Program-made: the position numbers and the translations under genes
In this document: positions 42,408-50,732 of the stretch, piece after piece
Layout of the letters: every line of letters starts with the position of its first letter
Numbering within the stretch: position 1 is the stretch's first letter
NCBI RefSeq assembly: GCF_020215705.1
Contig: NZ_JAIWNB010000015.1
Location: forward strand, 1-64,000
DNA: 64,000 nt
Reading direction: 5' to 3'
DNA from: Nonomuraea aurantiaca
GTDB taxonomy: Bacteria; Actinomycetota; Actinomycetes; Streptosporangiales; Streptosporangiaceae
The notes under the pieces: generated by a model
What the model was told of the DNA's origin: nothing
Database searches by the model: none
Seen by the model: the letters and a program-made list of their open reading frames with translations, nothing else

Positions 42408-43324
42408 GCGGACGCCTCGGCACGCAGCTGCGTGAGGTGTGTGACGGGAAGGCCACGGGCCGCGCCTTCGGCGATCCAGCCGTCCAGCATCAGGCGCGTC
42501 TGCGCGCTCACCTTGGTGAAGTGCGTTTCAAGATAGCGCGGCAGGTCGAAGGGTACGAGCAGTGACAGCGCGCGTAGGGCCACGGACACGGCCCAGGCCG
42601 GGATCGCGAGTGGGGCCCGCCTTCCGTGCACTGCCGCGGCGATCGCGACAGCCTCCCGGCTGGCTCGTGCCGCGTGCGCGTACCGGGTGGCCGCGATCGA
42701 CCAGCCCGCGTTCTCCAGCGCGGCGATGTAGGGCATCATCCGGGCGGCGGTGATGTCGGCCGCCCCCGCTTGCCGTGTGCGTCTGGCGCGCGCGCCGCCC
42801 GCCCGGAGCGCGGCGATCACCTGCCGGGCGCGCGGTTCCGCCCCGAAGACGCCGAGCGCTGCCCCGGGCGGTGCCCAGTAGGCGATGCCGGGCTCGCACA
42901 CCTCGCCGGGCATCGGCGCCTGGTAGGCGAGCAGGGCCGGCACCACCTGGATGATCTGCTCCGCCGGCCAGGTCCGGGTGAGGACCGCGTGGTCCTGTGG
43001 TGCTTGGCTGATGGTGACCACGGTCGCGCCGCCGGTCGCGGTGTGCAGGTCTCCCGTCCAGGAGCCGGGCAGCGCGGTGGAGTCCACGCACAACCACACC
43101 ATGTCCCACTCTCCGGCCACCGGCTCAGTGACCACCTGGTACGGCGTCAGTCGCTGCTCGACGGGCCGTCCTGGCCGGCGCAGCCGGTACAGCAGCGCGC
43201 CGTCACCGTCCGCCCAGTGCTCCCTGCCGGGCTTGACCAGGTAGCTGACCTGGGCGCCGCCGGCCGCCAGCCACATCCCGAAGACCTGCCCAAGTGCTCC
43301 CGCCCCCACCATCAGCACCTTCAT
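42404..43324 (-). CDS. Ketopantoate-reductase (PanE/ApbA)-like dehydrogenase
   Basis: 306 residues from ATG 43324, with GGAG six bases upstream. The N-terminal Rossmann motif VLMVGAGALGQVFGMWLA binds NADP. Middle: VWLCVDSTALPGSW. Helical C-terminal domain with the region AARMMPYIAALENAGWS. Ketopantoate reductase makes pantoate for CoA, but an ArsR partner and accessory location suggest another 2-oxo substrate. Operon order is this gene then arsR, 4-base overlap. Confidence 0.75.
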   Translation of the reverse strand: MKVLMVGAGALGQVFGMWLAAGGAQVSYLVKPGREHWADGDGALLYRLRRPGRPVEQRLTPYQVVTEPVAGEWDMVWLCVDSTALPGSWTGDLHTATGGATVVTISQAPQDHAVLTRTWPAEQIIQVVPALLAYQAPMPGEVCEPGIAYWAPPGAALGVFGAEPRARQVIAALRAGGARARRTRQAGAADITAARMMPYIAALENAGWSIAATRYAHAARASREAVAIAAAVHGRRAPLAIPAWAVSVALRALSLLVPFDLPRYLETHFTKVSAQTRLMLDGWIAEGAARGLPVTHLTQLRAEASA

Positions 43325-43452
43325 CCGGTCTCCATCCTTAGGAATATTTAAATCTTTCGATGGATAGAGTATCTCGGGATTGGCGCTGGTTGGAAATCCA
43401 ACGGGTGGCGCCGCCGTGTCGAGCAAGGTTCACACATACATGCGAGCCACGC

Positions 43453-43489
43453 ATCTTTGCGCGCCTCGTATCTTTGCGCGCCTCGCAAA
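43453..43489. promoter_or_regulatory. Direct and inverted repeats upstream of tetR (43508)
   Basis: ATCTTTGCGCGCCTCG occurs twice in tandem (43453-43468, 43470-43485, period 17). The second copy extends into the inverted repeat TTTGCG-N5-CGCAAA (43473-43489). It lies 19 bases before the regulator start and is a likely TetR operator array. Confidence 0.7.
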
Positions 43490-43507
43490 TTTGGGTAGAG
43501 TGTTCGC

Positions 43508-44110
43508 GTGGGGCTGAGAGAGCGCAAGAAGGAAGAGACCCGGATCGCGCTGAGCTGGGCGGCGATCAAGCTGACCGTTGAGCGTGGCTTCGACAACGTC
43601 AAGGTGGAGGACATCGCCGCCGAGGCGGGCGTCTCGCACCGCACGTTCAACAACTACTTTTCCAGCAAGGGCGAGGCGATCGCGGCCAGGCACTTCGACC
43701 GAGCGGTGCAGATCGCCGACGAGCTGAGGTCCAGGCCGGACGGCGAGCCCCTGTGGGAGGCCATCGCCAACGCGGTGTTCGCCCGGTTCGCGCTTGGCAT
43801 GCAAGAGGCCGAGCGCCCGGCCGACGAGCGCTGGATCGCCGGGGTCAAGCTGATGACCCAGCATCCGGAGCACCGGGGCGAGTTCCTCAAGGCCCACGCG
43901 GCCGCGGTCGATGCGCTGGCCGCGGCGGTCGCCGAGCGCACCGGCACCGATGTCGAGCGTGATCTTTATCCGCACCTGGTCGCCGGCGCGGTCGGCGCCG
44001 CCATACTCGCAGCCATCCATCTGTGGCTCCACAGCGATGCACCGGCACCGTTCGAGGAGTTGCTGCGCGACGCTCTCGGCCAGCTCGCCGCGGGCCTGCC
44101 CATGCCCTGA
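43508..44110 (+). CDS. TetR-family regulator of the adjacent monooxygenase
   Basis: 200 residues from GTG 43508. N-terminal HTH: RIALSWAAIKLTVERGFDNV, then VEDIAAEAGVSHRTFNNYFSSKGEAI. The C-terminal ligand domain is all-helical and ends AAGLPMP. It is 67 bp upstream of, and in line with, a flavin monooxygenase gene. The pair repeats, in divergent form, at 46175-48498. Expected to repress its own operon until a substrate of the enzyme binds. Confidence 0.87.
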   Translation: MGLRERKKEETRIALSWAAIKLTVERGFDNVKVEDIAAEAGVSHRTFNNYFSSKGEAIAARHFDRAVQIADELRSRPDGEPLWEAIANAVFARFALGMQEAERPADERWIAGVKLMTQHPEHRGEFLKAHAAAVDALAAAVAERTGTDVERDLYPHLVAGAVGAAILAAIHLWLHSDAPAPFEELLRDALGQLAAGLPMP

Positions 44111-44177
44111 CCTTTCCAGACCTTCCCAGGATCAGCCGGCCTGTCGCCGGTCGATCCGTCATGCCCAAAGGAGCGCC

Positions 44178-45674
44178 ATGATCACCGATGTCGTCATAGC
44201 CGGAGCCGGGCCCAACGGCCTGATGCTGGCCTGCGAGCTCAGCCTGGCCGGAGTCCGCCCCCTGGTCCTGGAGCGTCTGCCGGAGCGCACCCAGGAGAAC
44301 CGCGCCAATGGCCTGGTCGGCCAGGTGGTACGGATGCTCGATCGGCGAGGCCTGTACGAGCGGCTCACCGGAAATCAGGACCCACCCCGGCCCGCTCCCG
44401 GATTCGTCTTCGGCGCGTTGCCCCTCGACCTGAGTGCGCTGGACGACAACCCCCTCTACCTCCTTCAGGTCCCGCAGCTCAGGATCGAGCAGATGCTGGA
44501 GGAACGGGCCGTCGAGCTCGACGTTGAGATCCGGCGCGGCCACGAGCTCACCGGATTCACCCAGGAAGCGGGTGGCGTGGCCCTCCGGGTCAGCGGGCCG
44601 GCCGGGCCGTACACGATCGAAACGCGCTACCTGATCGGCGCCGATGGCGGGCACAGCATCGTACGCAAGCTGGCCGGGATCCCCTTCCCCGGCGTGACGA
44701 CCGACGAGACGATCGCGCGCACCGCGCACGCCGTCGTGCCGGCCGAGCTCGTCGATCCGGTCACCGGCGGCCTCGACATTCCCGGGTACGGACCCATCCC
44801 GCCGTTGCTGCACCACCGGACCGAGCGCGGGTTGTTCGTGTACGCGCCCCTACCGGGCGCCCCCGCACCGTTGATCTCCACCATGGAGTGGAGCGGACAG
44901 GACGCCGCGGGGCCGCTCACGCTCGCGGAACTGCGGGCCAGCGCCCGCCGGGTGCTCGGTGTCGACATCGCTTTCGGCCCGCCCGACGGCCAAGGGCCGC
45001 ACTTGATGCGCAAGCTCAACGGCGGCAACACCCGCCTGGCCGAGCGTTTCCGAGACGGCCGGGTGCTGCTGGTCGGCGACGCCGCCCACGTGCACTCGGC
45101 GATCGGCGGACCCGGGCTCAACCTCGGCCTGCAAGACGCGGTCAACCTCGGCTGGAAACTCGCGGCAGACGTGCGCGGCACAGCCCCCACCGGTCTCCTC
45201 GACACCTACGAGTCCGAGCGCCGCCCGGTCGCCGAGCGGGTGGTCATGTCCTCGCGCGCCCAGTCCGCACTGATCGCCCCGCGCAGCGAGGTCACCGGCC
45301 TGCGCGAGCTTTTCACCGAATTCCTCGGCGACCCGCGCAACGTCCGCCGTATCGCCGACCTGATGTCGGGCGCCGACATCCGCTACGACGTGGGCGTCGA
45401 CCATCCATTGGCCGGTCGGTGGGCTCCCGACCTGGACCTCAAAGACGGTGGCCGGCTCGCCGAGCTGACCAGGGACGGTCGCCCGTACCTGATCGACTTC
45501 ACCGGCGGCGACTGGGGATACCCCGCGACCGCGGCACTGCCCGGCTCCGCTGTACCGTGCACGGCGTTGCTGCTGCGGCCCGATGGATACGTGGCATGGG
45601 CCACCGACGTCCCGCAGCCGGATGCGGAGTCCCGCGCATCGCTCCGAACGGCGATCCGACGATGGCTGGGATGA
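44178..45674 (+). CDS. Rox-like FAD monooxygenase, copy 1
   Basis: 498 residues; ATG 44178 preceded by AAAGGAG. Flavin motifs: VVIAGAGPNGLMLACELSLA, YLIGADGGHSIVRKLAG, and VLLVGDAAHVHSAIGGPGLN. The C-terminal thioredoxin-like domain has LLLRPDGYVAWAT. The N-terminus resembles rifampin monooxygenase (Rox) and polyketide hydroxylases. It is a clear paralogue of the enzyme at 46175. Probable role: oxidation of an aromatic antibiotic or metabolite under TetR control; substrate not deducible. Confidence 0.85.
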   Translation: MITDVVIAGAGPNGLMLACELSLAGVRPLVLERLPERTQENRANGLVGQVVRMLDRRGLYERLTGNQDPPRPAPGFVFGALPLDLSALDDNPLYLLQVPQLRIEQMLEERAVELDVEIRRGHELTGFTQEAGGVALRVSGPAGPYTIETRYLIGADGGHSIVRKLAGIPFPGVTTDETIARTAHAVVPAELVDPVTGGLDIPGYGPIPPLLHHRTERGLFVYAPLPGAPAPLISTMEWSGQDAAGPLTLAELRASARRVLGVDIAFGPPDGQGPHLMRKLNGGNTRLAERFRDGRVLLVGDAAHVHSAIGGPGLNLGLQDAVNLGWKLAADVRGTAPTGLLDTYESERRPVAERVVMSSRAQSALIAPRSEVTGLRELFTEFLGDPRNVRRIADLMSGADIRYDVGVDHPLAGRWAPDLDLKDGGRLAELTRDGRPYLIDFTGGDWGYPATAALPGSAVPCTALLLRPDGYVAWATDVPQPDAESRASLRTAIRRWLG

Positions 45675-45788
45675 CCGGATGGGCGCACCTCTCAAGGACT
45701 GAGGTGGGCGTGAGCCCGGCAACCGTTCGGGCGTCCCCAGCACGGTGGCGCCGCGAAGCGGGCGTCCTCAGCACGTGGGTTCGTCGGG

Positions 45789-46151
45789 GTGGCGGGGGAC
45801 GCCGACGGCGTTCCAGGCGTCGCGTACGGCGCGAAGGCCCTCACTGCCGAACAACTGCTGCCCCGCCTCCATCGAAGCGCGGCGAGCCGCCTCATGGCCG
45901 ACCTCGCCGAGCAGGTCGCCGAGCTCAAGCGGCAGGATGGCAAGGATCTGCTGCTCACCGGCGGCTCCAGCCTGGCAGCCGCGCTCACCGACCATGGTCT
46001 GATCGACGAGTACCACATCGCGGTACACCCGGTCGTGCTGGGCGGTGGCCGGCCGCTGTTCGTCCCGCGCGACGAGCGACTGGGTCTGCGGCTGGCCGAG
46101 TCCCGTACCTGCGATTCGCAGGTGGTGGTGATGCGGTACGACTCGGTTTGA
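45789..46151 (+). pseudogene. RibD-C/dihydrofolate-reductase-like gene, 5'-truncated
   Basis: Only the C-terminal half of this ~190-residue family is present: DLAEQVAELKRQDGKDLLLTGGSSLAAALTDHG, IDEYHIAVHPVVLGGGRPLF and SQVVVMRYD. Sequence before about 45880 does not match the family and no ribosome site supports the ATG at 45789. It lies between the two monooxygenase modules and probably lost its 5' end when these rearranged. Confidence 0.65.
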
Positions 46152-46174
46152 CGCTTCAGCTCCTGGGATGTCTT

Positions 46175-47737
46175 TCAGATGCGGGCGGGTTCCAGGGCGC
46201 CGAACCACCGCTGCAAGGCCGCCCGGAGTGTTTCCGTCTCCGCGGAATCCGGATGGGGCGAGGCGGATGCCCAGGCCACGTAGCCGTCCGGGCGAAGGAG
46301 CAGAGCGGTGGGCCCATCGGGCTGGGGGCGGGCGGTGACGATGTCGACCTGGTCGTGCCGCAGGGCAGGTGCCTGCGTCAGCGATGCGCCTTCGGTCAGG
46401 TCGAGCAGCAGGGGACGGGCGGTTCTGGTCAGTTCGGCCAGCCGGACCGGTCCGGTCGGGGTGTGCAGCTCCAGGTCCGGGGCGAAGCGGCCCGTCAGCG
46501 GGTGCGGCTTGGGGTCGCCCATGTCGTAGCGGATGTCGGCGCCCGCGGTCAGTTCGGCCAGGCGTCGCACCGTGTTCGGGTCGCGGAGCAGTTCGGTGAA
46601 CAGTTCGCGCAGGCCGGTGACGTCGCTGCCGGGGGCGATCAGCGCCGCCTGTGCCTGGGCGTTCACCACCATGCGGTGCGCGGCCGATCGCCGCTCCGTC
46701 TCGTACGTGTTCAGCAGGCCGGGCGGAGCGCTTCCTCGGATCTCGGCGGCGAGTTTCCAGCCGAGATTGCTCGCGTCCTGGAGGCCGAGGTTGAGCCCGG
46801 GGCCGCCCGCGGTGGCGGCGAACACGTGGGCGGCGTCGCCGATCAGGAACACCCGGCCGTGGGCGAACCGTTCGGCGATCCTGGTGTTGCCGCCGGTCAG
46901 CCGGCGCAGGGCGTGCGGCCCTTGGCCGTCGGGCGGCCCGAGTGGCACGTCGACGCCGAGCACGCGGCGGATACTCGCCCGCAACTCCTCCAGGCTCATC
47001 GGGGCGTCCGTTGCGGGCTGGTCCCACTCGTTGGTGCTGACCAGCGGTGGATGGCCGGGCATCGGCGCGTACGAGAACCCTCCGTGCTCGGTGCGGTGAG
47101 GGAGGAACGGCATGACGGCGCCGTAGCCGGGCACGTTCAGCGCGCCGTTGGCCGGGTCGACCCAGTCCGCGGGGACGGTGGCGTGCGCTGAGCGGACGGT
47201 CATGCGACCGTAGGTGATGCCGGGGAATTCGATGCCGGAGAGCTTGCGCGTGGTGCTGTGGGCTCCGTCGGCACCGATCAGGTATCCGGCCCGTAGGTGA
47301 TACACCCCGTCCGGGCCCGTGATGTCGATGGTGACGGCGTCGTCGTCCTGGGACAGGCCCACGACCTCGTGTCCCCGCCGGATGTCCACGCCCAGTTCGA
47401 TCGCTCGATCCTGCAGGACCTCCACTATCCGTCGCTGCGGCACCGGCAGGGCGTAGACGGGGCTGTCCTCCAGGAGGCTCAGGTCGAGGCCCATCGCGCC
47501 GAACATGAAGTACGCGGAGTTCGGCCGCGGCGGTTCGGGGCTGCCGCTGAGACGTTCGTGCAGACCGCGGTGGTCGAGCATCTTCACGACCTGGCCCAGC
47601 AATCCGTTCGCTTTCGGTTCCTGGCTGGGCTCGAATAGCCGCTCCAGCACGAGTGGCCGGACCCCTGCCAGGCTCAGTTCGCAGGCCAGCATCAGCCCGT
47701 TCGGGCCGCCGCCGGCGATGACGACATCTGCGATCAT
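46175..47737 (-). CDS. Rox-like FAD monooxygenase, copy 2
   Basis: 520 residues; ATG 47737 with AAGGAA six bases upstream. Motifs: VVIAGGGPNGLMLACELSLA, YLIGADGAHSTTRKLSG and VFLIGDAAHVFAATAGGPG, with C-terminal LLLRPDGYVAWAS. Long stretches match the copy at 44178 (e.g. ELRASIRRVLGVD, GLRELFTELL, TAGADIRYD). Divergently transcribed from its own TetR with a 30-bp palindrome between. Likely inactivates or tailors an aromatic compound. Confidence 0.87.
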   Translation of the reverse strand: MIADVVIAGGGPNGLMLACELSLAGVRPLVLERLFEPSQEPKANGLLGQVVKMLDHRGLHERLSGSPEPPRPNSAYFMFGAMGLDLSLLEDSPVYALPVPQRRIVEVLQDRAIELGVDIRRGHEVVGLSQDDDAVTIDITGPDGVYHLRAGYLIGADGAHSTTRKLSGIEFPGITYGRMTVRSAHATVPADWVDPANGALNVPGYGAVMPFLPHRTEHGGFSYAPMPGHPPLVSTNEWDQPATDAPMSLEELRASIRRVLGVDVPLGPPDGQGPHALRRLTGGNTRIAERFAHGRVFLIGDAAHVFAATAGGPGLNLGLQDASNLGWKLAAEIRGSAPPGLLNTYETERRSAAHRMVVNAQAQAALIAPGSDVTGLRELFTELLRDPNTVRRLAELTAGADIRYDMGDPKPHPLTGRFAPDLELHTPTGPVRLAELTRTARPLLLDLTEGASLTQAPALRHDQVDIVTARPQPDGPTALLLRPDGYVAWASASPHPDSAETETLRAALQRWFGALEPARI

Positions 47738-47796
47738 GTTGTTTCCTTCGTTGGTGGGGCGTCCTGCGAGGAGGCGACGCCAGGCTAGGCAGAAAA

Positions 47797-47826
47797 GTGC
47801 GTGCACGCAAGTTTGCGTGCGCGCAC
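47797..47826. promoter_or_regulatory. 30-bp palindromic TetR operator
   Basis: GTGCGTGCACGCAA-GT-TTGCGTGCGCGCAC: 14-bp arms with one mismatch and a 2-base centre, placed between the divergent monooxygenase and tetR genes, 18 bases before the tetR ATG. Confidence 0.82.
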
Positions 47827-47844
47827 CCAAGCTGGAATGCTGAG

Positions 47845-48498
47845 ATGGTGACGACAAGACGAACCGGGTTGCGCGAGCAGAAGAAGCAGGCCACCCGGGA
47901 GGCGTTGAGCGCGGCGGCATTGCGGCTGGCCCTTGAGCGTGGGCCGGACAACGTGCGCGTCGACGACATCGCCGAGGCCGTCGGCGTCTCACCCCGGACG
48001 TACAACAACTACTTCTCCAGCCGGGAACAGGCGATCATCGCCGCCGTCACCAGCGAACGGGAAGCGCGGGTCGCGGCGGCGGTGGCCGAGCGGCCCGACG
48101 GGGTCGGGCTCGCCACCGCGGTCATCGAGGCGATCGTGGATCTGTACACAGATCCGGGCGAACCCGGTCGCGACGCGCTGCTGCTGATCACCACCCGTCC
48201 CGCGCTGCGCGAGGCATTCGTCGATACCACCAGCGCGATCGAACATCCCCTCACCGACGCGATCGCCGGCCGCCTCGGTGATGTCGACCCGCACACCCCC
48301 CGAGTGCTCGCGGCGAGCGTGGCCGCCGCGGTCCGTGTCGCGGTCGAGCAGTGGCTGCGGACCACTGCCGCGTCCTTCACGGCCGGCGGGCTCGTCGTGC
48401 CGTCCGGCTCGCTACCGGACCTGCTGCGCACCATGCTCGCACCACTCACGCCCGCACTCGACGCCGCGGAGCAACGGGCCCGCCGCCGGCGTCGGTGA
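47845..48498 (+). CDS. TetR-family regulator
   Basis: 217 residues from ATG 47845 (weak ribosome site; GTG 47848 is an alternative). HTH: ATREALSAAALRLALERGPD, VDDIAEAVGVSPRTYNNYFSS. The C-terminal domain resembles the MftR-like group (AASVAAAVRVAVEQWLRTTA) and ends in an Arg run. It should bind the adjacent 30-bp palindrome and repress both itself and the monooxygenase. Confidence 0.87.
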   Translation: MVTTRRTGLREQKKQATREALSAAALRLALERGPDNVRVDDIAEAVGVSPRTYNNYFSSREQAIIAAVTSEREARVAAAVAERPDGVGLATAVIEAIVDLYTDPGEPGRDALLLITTRPALREAFVDTTSAIEHPLTDAIAGRLGDVDPHTPRVLAASVAAAVRVAVEQWLRTTAASFTAGGLVVPSGSLPDLLRTMLAPLTPALDAAEQRARRRRR

Positions 48499-48566
48499 GC
48501 TGCTTCCTGGCTAGGGGAGCGTTGCTGGGGGCCGAGGTGCTGGCCTGACGTGGTGTTGCCGGAGCC

Positions 48567-49310
48567 TCAGTCGCCGGCCTGGGCAGGTTCTGCGTGCGCC
48601 GTGACGTGCGGGCTTTCGTAGGCGCTCGTCAGGCGTGATCGCGACGCCTCTAGGTGGGCGGTCATGGCGCTCGCCGCCGCCTCGGGATCGTTGCGGCAGA
48701 TGGCGTCGAGCACCGCGCGGTGCTCGTCGGCGGCGTGACTGGCGATCCCGTGGTGGAAGTACAGGCGGTAACCATGGGTGTGCGCCCGGAACCTGCGCAG
48801 CGTGTCGGCGATGAGCGGGCTGCGACTGGCCTCGGCGATCGCGTTGTGGAACAGGGCGTCCAGCTCCGCGAAGCCGCGGTACGCCTCGTAGGTGTCGCCG
48901 ACCAGCGGTGACATCATCTGCTCCAGCGATGCCCGCATGGCGGCCACCTCGGCGGCCGTGGCGTACCGCGCGGCACGCGCGGCGGCGGAGGGTTCGAGGA
49001 GCAGGCGAACGTCGTACAGGTCGTCAAGGGCGGCCCGGTCGAGCAGGGGGGCCACCAGGTAGCCCGTGTTCGGCCGGCGGACGACGAGCCCCTCCGACTC
49101 GCAGCGCGCGAGTGCTTCGCGGACCGGCGTCTGCGACACGTCGAGTTCGCGGGCGAGCCCGTCGATCGACAGCTTCGCCCCAGGCTCCAGGTCGTGATCC
49201 ATGAGCCGGGCCTTCAGCGCCTGGAAGACCGATTCGCGGACGCTGACCTTGGTCGGCTCGTCGGAACCCGAGCCGCTGGACGCGCCCGTCACCGGCGTTG
49301 AGTCACCCAT
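48567..49310 (-). CDS. GntR/FCD-family regulator of the fucoside operon
   Basis: 247 residues; ATG 49310 directly after GGAGGGGAG. N-terminal wHTH: SVRESVFQALKARLMDHDLEPGAKLSI, RELDVSQTPVREALARCESEGLV. The C-terminal FCD all-helical ligand domain has the metal-binding pattern of Asp in FAELDALFHNAI, and later His residues in YFHHGIASHAADEHRAVLDAI. Divergent from the fucosidase operon; probably derepressed by an L-fucose catabolite. Confidence 0.87.
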   Translation of the reverse strand: MGDSTPVTGASSGSGSDEPTKVSVRESVFQALKARLMDHDLEPGAKLSIDGLARELDVSQTPVREALARCESEGLVVRRPNTGYLVAPLLDRAALDDLYDVRLLLEPSAAARAARYATAAEVAAMRASLEQMMSPLVGDTYEAYRGFAELDALFHNAIAEASRSPLIADTLRRFRAHTHGYRLYFHHGIASHAADEHRAVLDAICRNDPEAAASAMTAHLEASRSRLTSAYESPHVTAHAEPAQAGD

Positions 49311-49391
49311 CTCCCCTCCATCTGACGTCACCGCGGGCATCTTCCCTCTTCGTGGTTGACACATGACCGAAACGCCCTGCATCCTCATGCA

Positions 49392-49408
49392 ATCGTATCG
49401 TATCCGAT
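49392..49408. promoter_or_regulatory. Candidate GntR site in the gntR/fucosidase intergenic region
   Basis: ATCGTATCGTATCCGAT contains ATCG...CGAT arms and overlapping TCGTAT repeats, 35 bases before the fucosidase start. A TTGACA hexamer at 49356-49361 could be the -35, but a good -10 is not evident. Confidence 0.5.
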
Positions 49409-49442
49409 CTGGGCAAGCCGCCCGACGCAAAAGGATGAGTTC

Positions 49443-50732
49443 GTGACCTTCCCTGACTGGTTCGCCGACGCGGGTTTCGGCCTGTTCGTGCACTGGGACC
49501 ATGCGAGTCAGCAAGGCGTGGAGATCGGCTGGCCCCTGGTCGGCAAGTCGATCCTTCCGGGCCGCACAGAACCCGAAGCCGACATGACCATCACGCAGTA
49601 CCAGTCGAGCGCGGCCACGTTCGACCCGCGGCGCTGGGATCCGCGAGGCGTCGCGCGGCTCGCCCGCGACGCGGGTGCCCGCTACGTGGTCTTCACCGTC
49701 CGCCATCACGCCGGGTACTCGATGTACCACACGAGGCAGTCGGAGTTCTCCATCGCGGCGTCGCCGTACGGACGTGACGTCACCCGGGAGTTCTTCGACG
49801 CCTTGCGCGCCGAGGGCCTGCGGGTCGGCGTCTACTACTCGCTGCTCGACTGGAACCATCCCGACTACCCGGCGTTCACCGACGCCGATCGGCCCTATCC
49901 GTACGACCGTTACCGGCGCCCCTCGCCGGAGCAGTGGGCGCGATACCTCGGCTACGTCAAGGGACAGCTCACCGAGCTGCTCACCGAGTACGGGACGATC
50001 GACCTGCTGTGGTTCGACGGGGAATGGGAGCGCACCGCGGCGGAATGGCACGCCGCCGAGCTCCGCGAGCTGATCAAATCCCTGCAGCCGGATGTGATCA
50101 TCAATGACCGGCTGCCGGGCCAGGGCGACTACGCGACACCCGAGCAGGGCATGCCGCGCCGGCCGCCGGGCGGACCGTGGGAGCTGTGTCTCACCATGAG
50201 CGAGAGCTGGGCCTACCGCCCCGACGACCTCGACTACAAGAGCCCGCGGTTGCTCGCCTCCTACCTGAGCGAGGTCGTCTCCCGGGGCGGCAACCTCCTG
50301 CTCAACATCGGGCCGCGGGGTGACGGCTCGCTCGTGCCGACCGAGATCGCCACGCTCAAGCAGCTCGGCAGCTGGCTCGCCAGCCATGGCGAGAGCATCG
50401 TCGGGGCCGCGCCCGCGCCGGAACGCCTCGACTTCCACGGCCCGGCCACGCAGCGCGGCAACAACGTCTATCTCCACCTGCTGCTGCAACCGAAGGACGT
50501 GCTCGTCGTCAGGAACGTTCCCATCGGCTCGGTCGTCGGCGTTCGCCTGCTCGGCACCGAGCAACCGCTGCGGTACAGCCTCAACGAGGAAGTGCACAAG
50601 GCGAACGGCGCGGACGACGAGCCGCTCGGCGAACTGTTCATCACCGTGCCCCCACCGACCGGCGCCCTCATCGATGTCATCGCCATAGAGCTGTCAGCTC
50701 CCTGGAAGGACGGGTCCCGTGCCACTTTCTAG
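49443..50732 (+). CDS. GH29 alpha-L-fucosidase
   Basis: 429 residues from GTG 49443 with AAAAGGATGAG upstream. It hydrolyses terminal alpha-L-fucose from glycans. GH29 signatures: GFGLFVHWDHAS, ARYVVFTVRHHAGY, SLLDWNHPDY, LLWFDGEW with nucleophile Asp192, and SRGGNLLLNIGPRGDG. No signal peptide, so it acts inside the cell on imported oligosaccharides, consistent with the sugar importer encoded next (14-base overlap). The C-terminal ~90 residues form the usual beta domain. Confidence 0.92.
   Translation: MTFPDWFADAGFGLFVHWDHASQQGVEIGWPLVGKSILPGRTEPEADMTITQYQSSAATFDPRRWDPRGVARLARDAGARYVVFTVRHHAGYSMYHTRQSEFSIAASPYGRDVTREFFDALRAEGLRVGVYYSLLDWNHPDYPAFTDADRPYPYDRYRRPSPEQWARYLGYVKGQLTELLTEYGTIDLLWFDGEWERTAAEWHAAELRELIKSLQPDVIINDRLPGQGDYATPEQGMPRRPPGGPWELCLTMSESWAYRPDDLDYKSPRLLASYLSEVVSRGGNLLLNIGPRGDGSLVPTEIATLKQLGSWLASHGESIVGAAPAPERLDFHGPATQRGNNVYLHLLLQPKDVLVVRNVPIGSVVGVRLLGTEQPLRYSLNEEVHKANGADDEPLGELFITVPPPTGALIDVIAIELSAPWKDGSRATF

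Noticed and set aside
45768-45890. Minus-strand peptide ending AVRDAWNAVGVPRHP
   Set aside because: It reads like a plausible protein C-terminus, but it overlaps the RibD-C relic and has no start, ribosome site or recognised family. Too weak to annotate.
49311-50597. Upstream extension of the GntR frame
   Set aside because: Antisense to the fucosidase. The true GntR start at 49310 has an ideal ribosome site and the family N-terminus.
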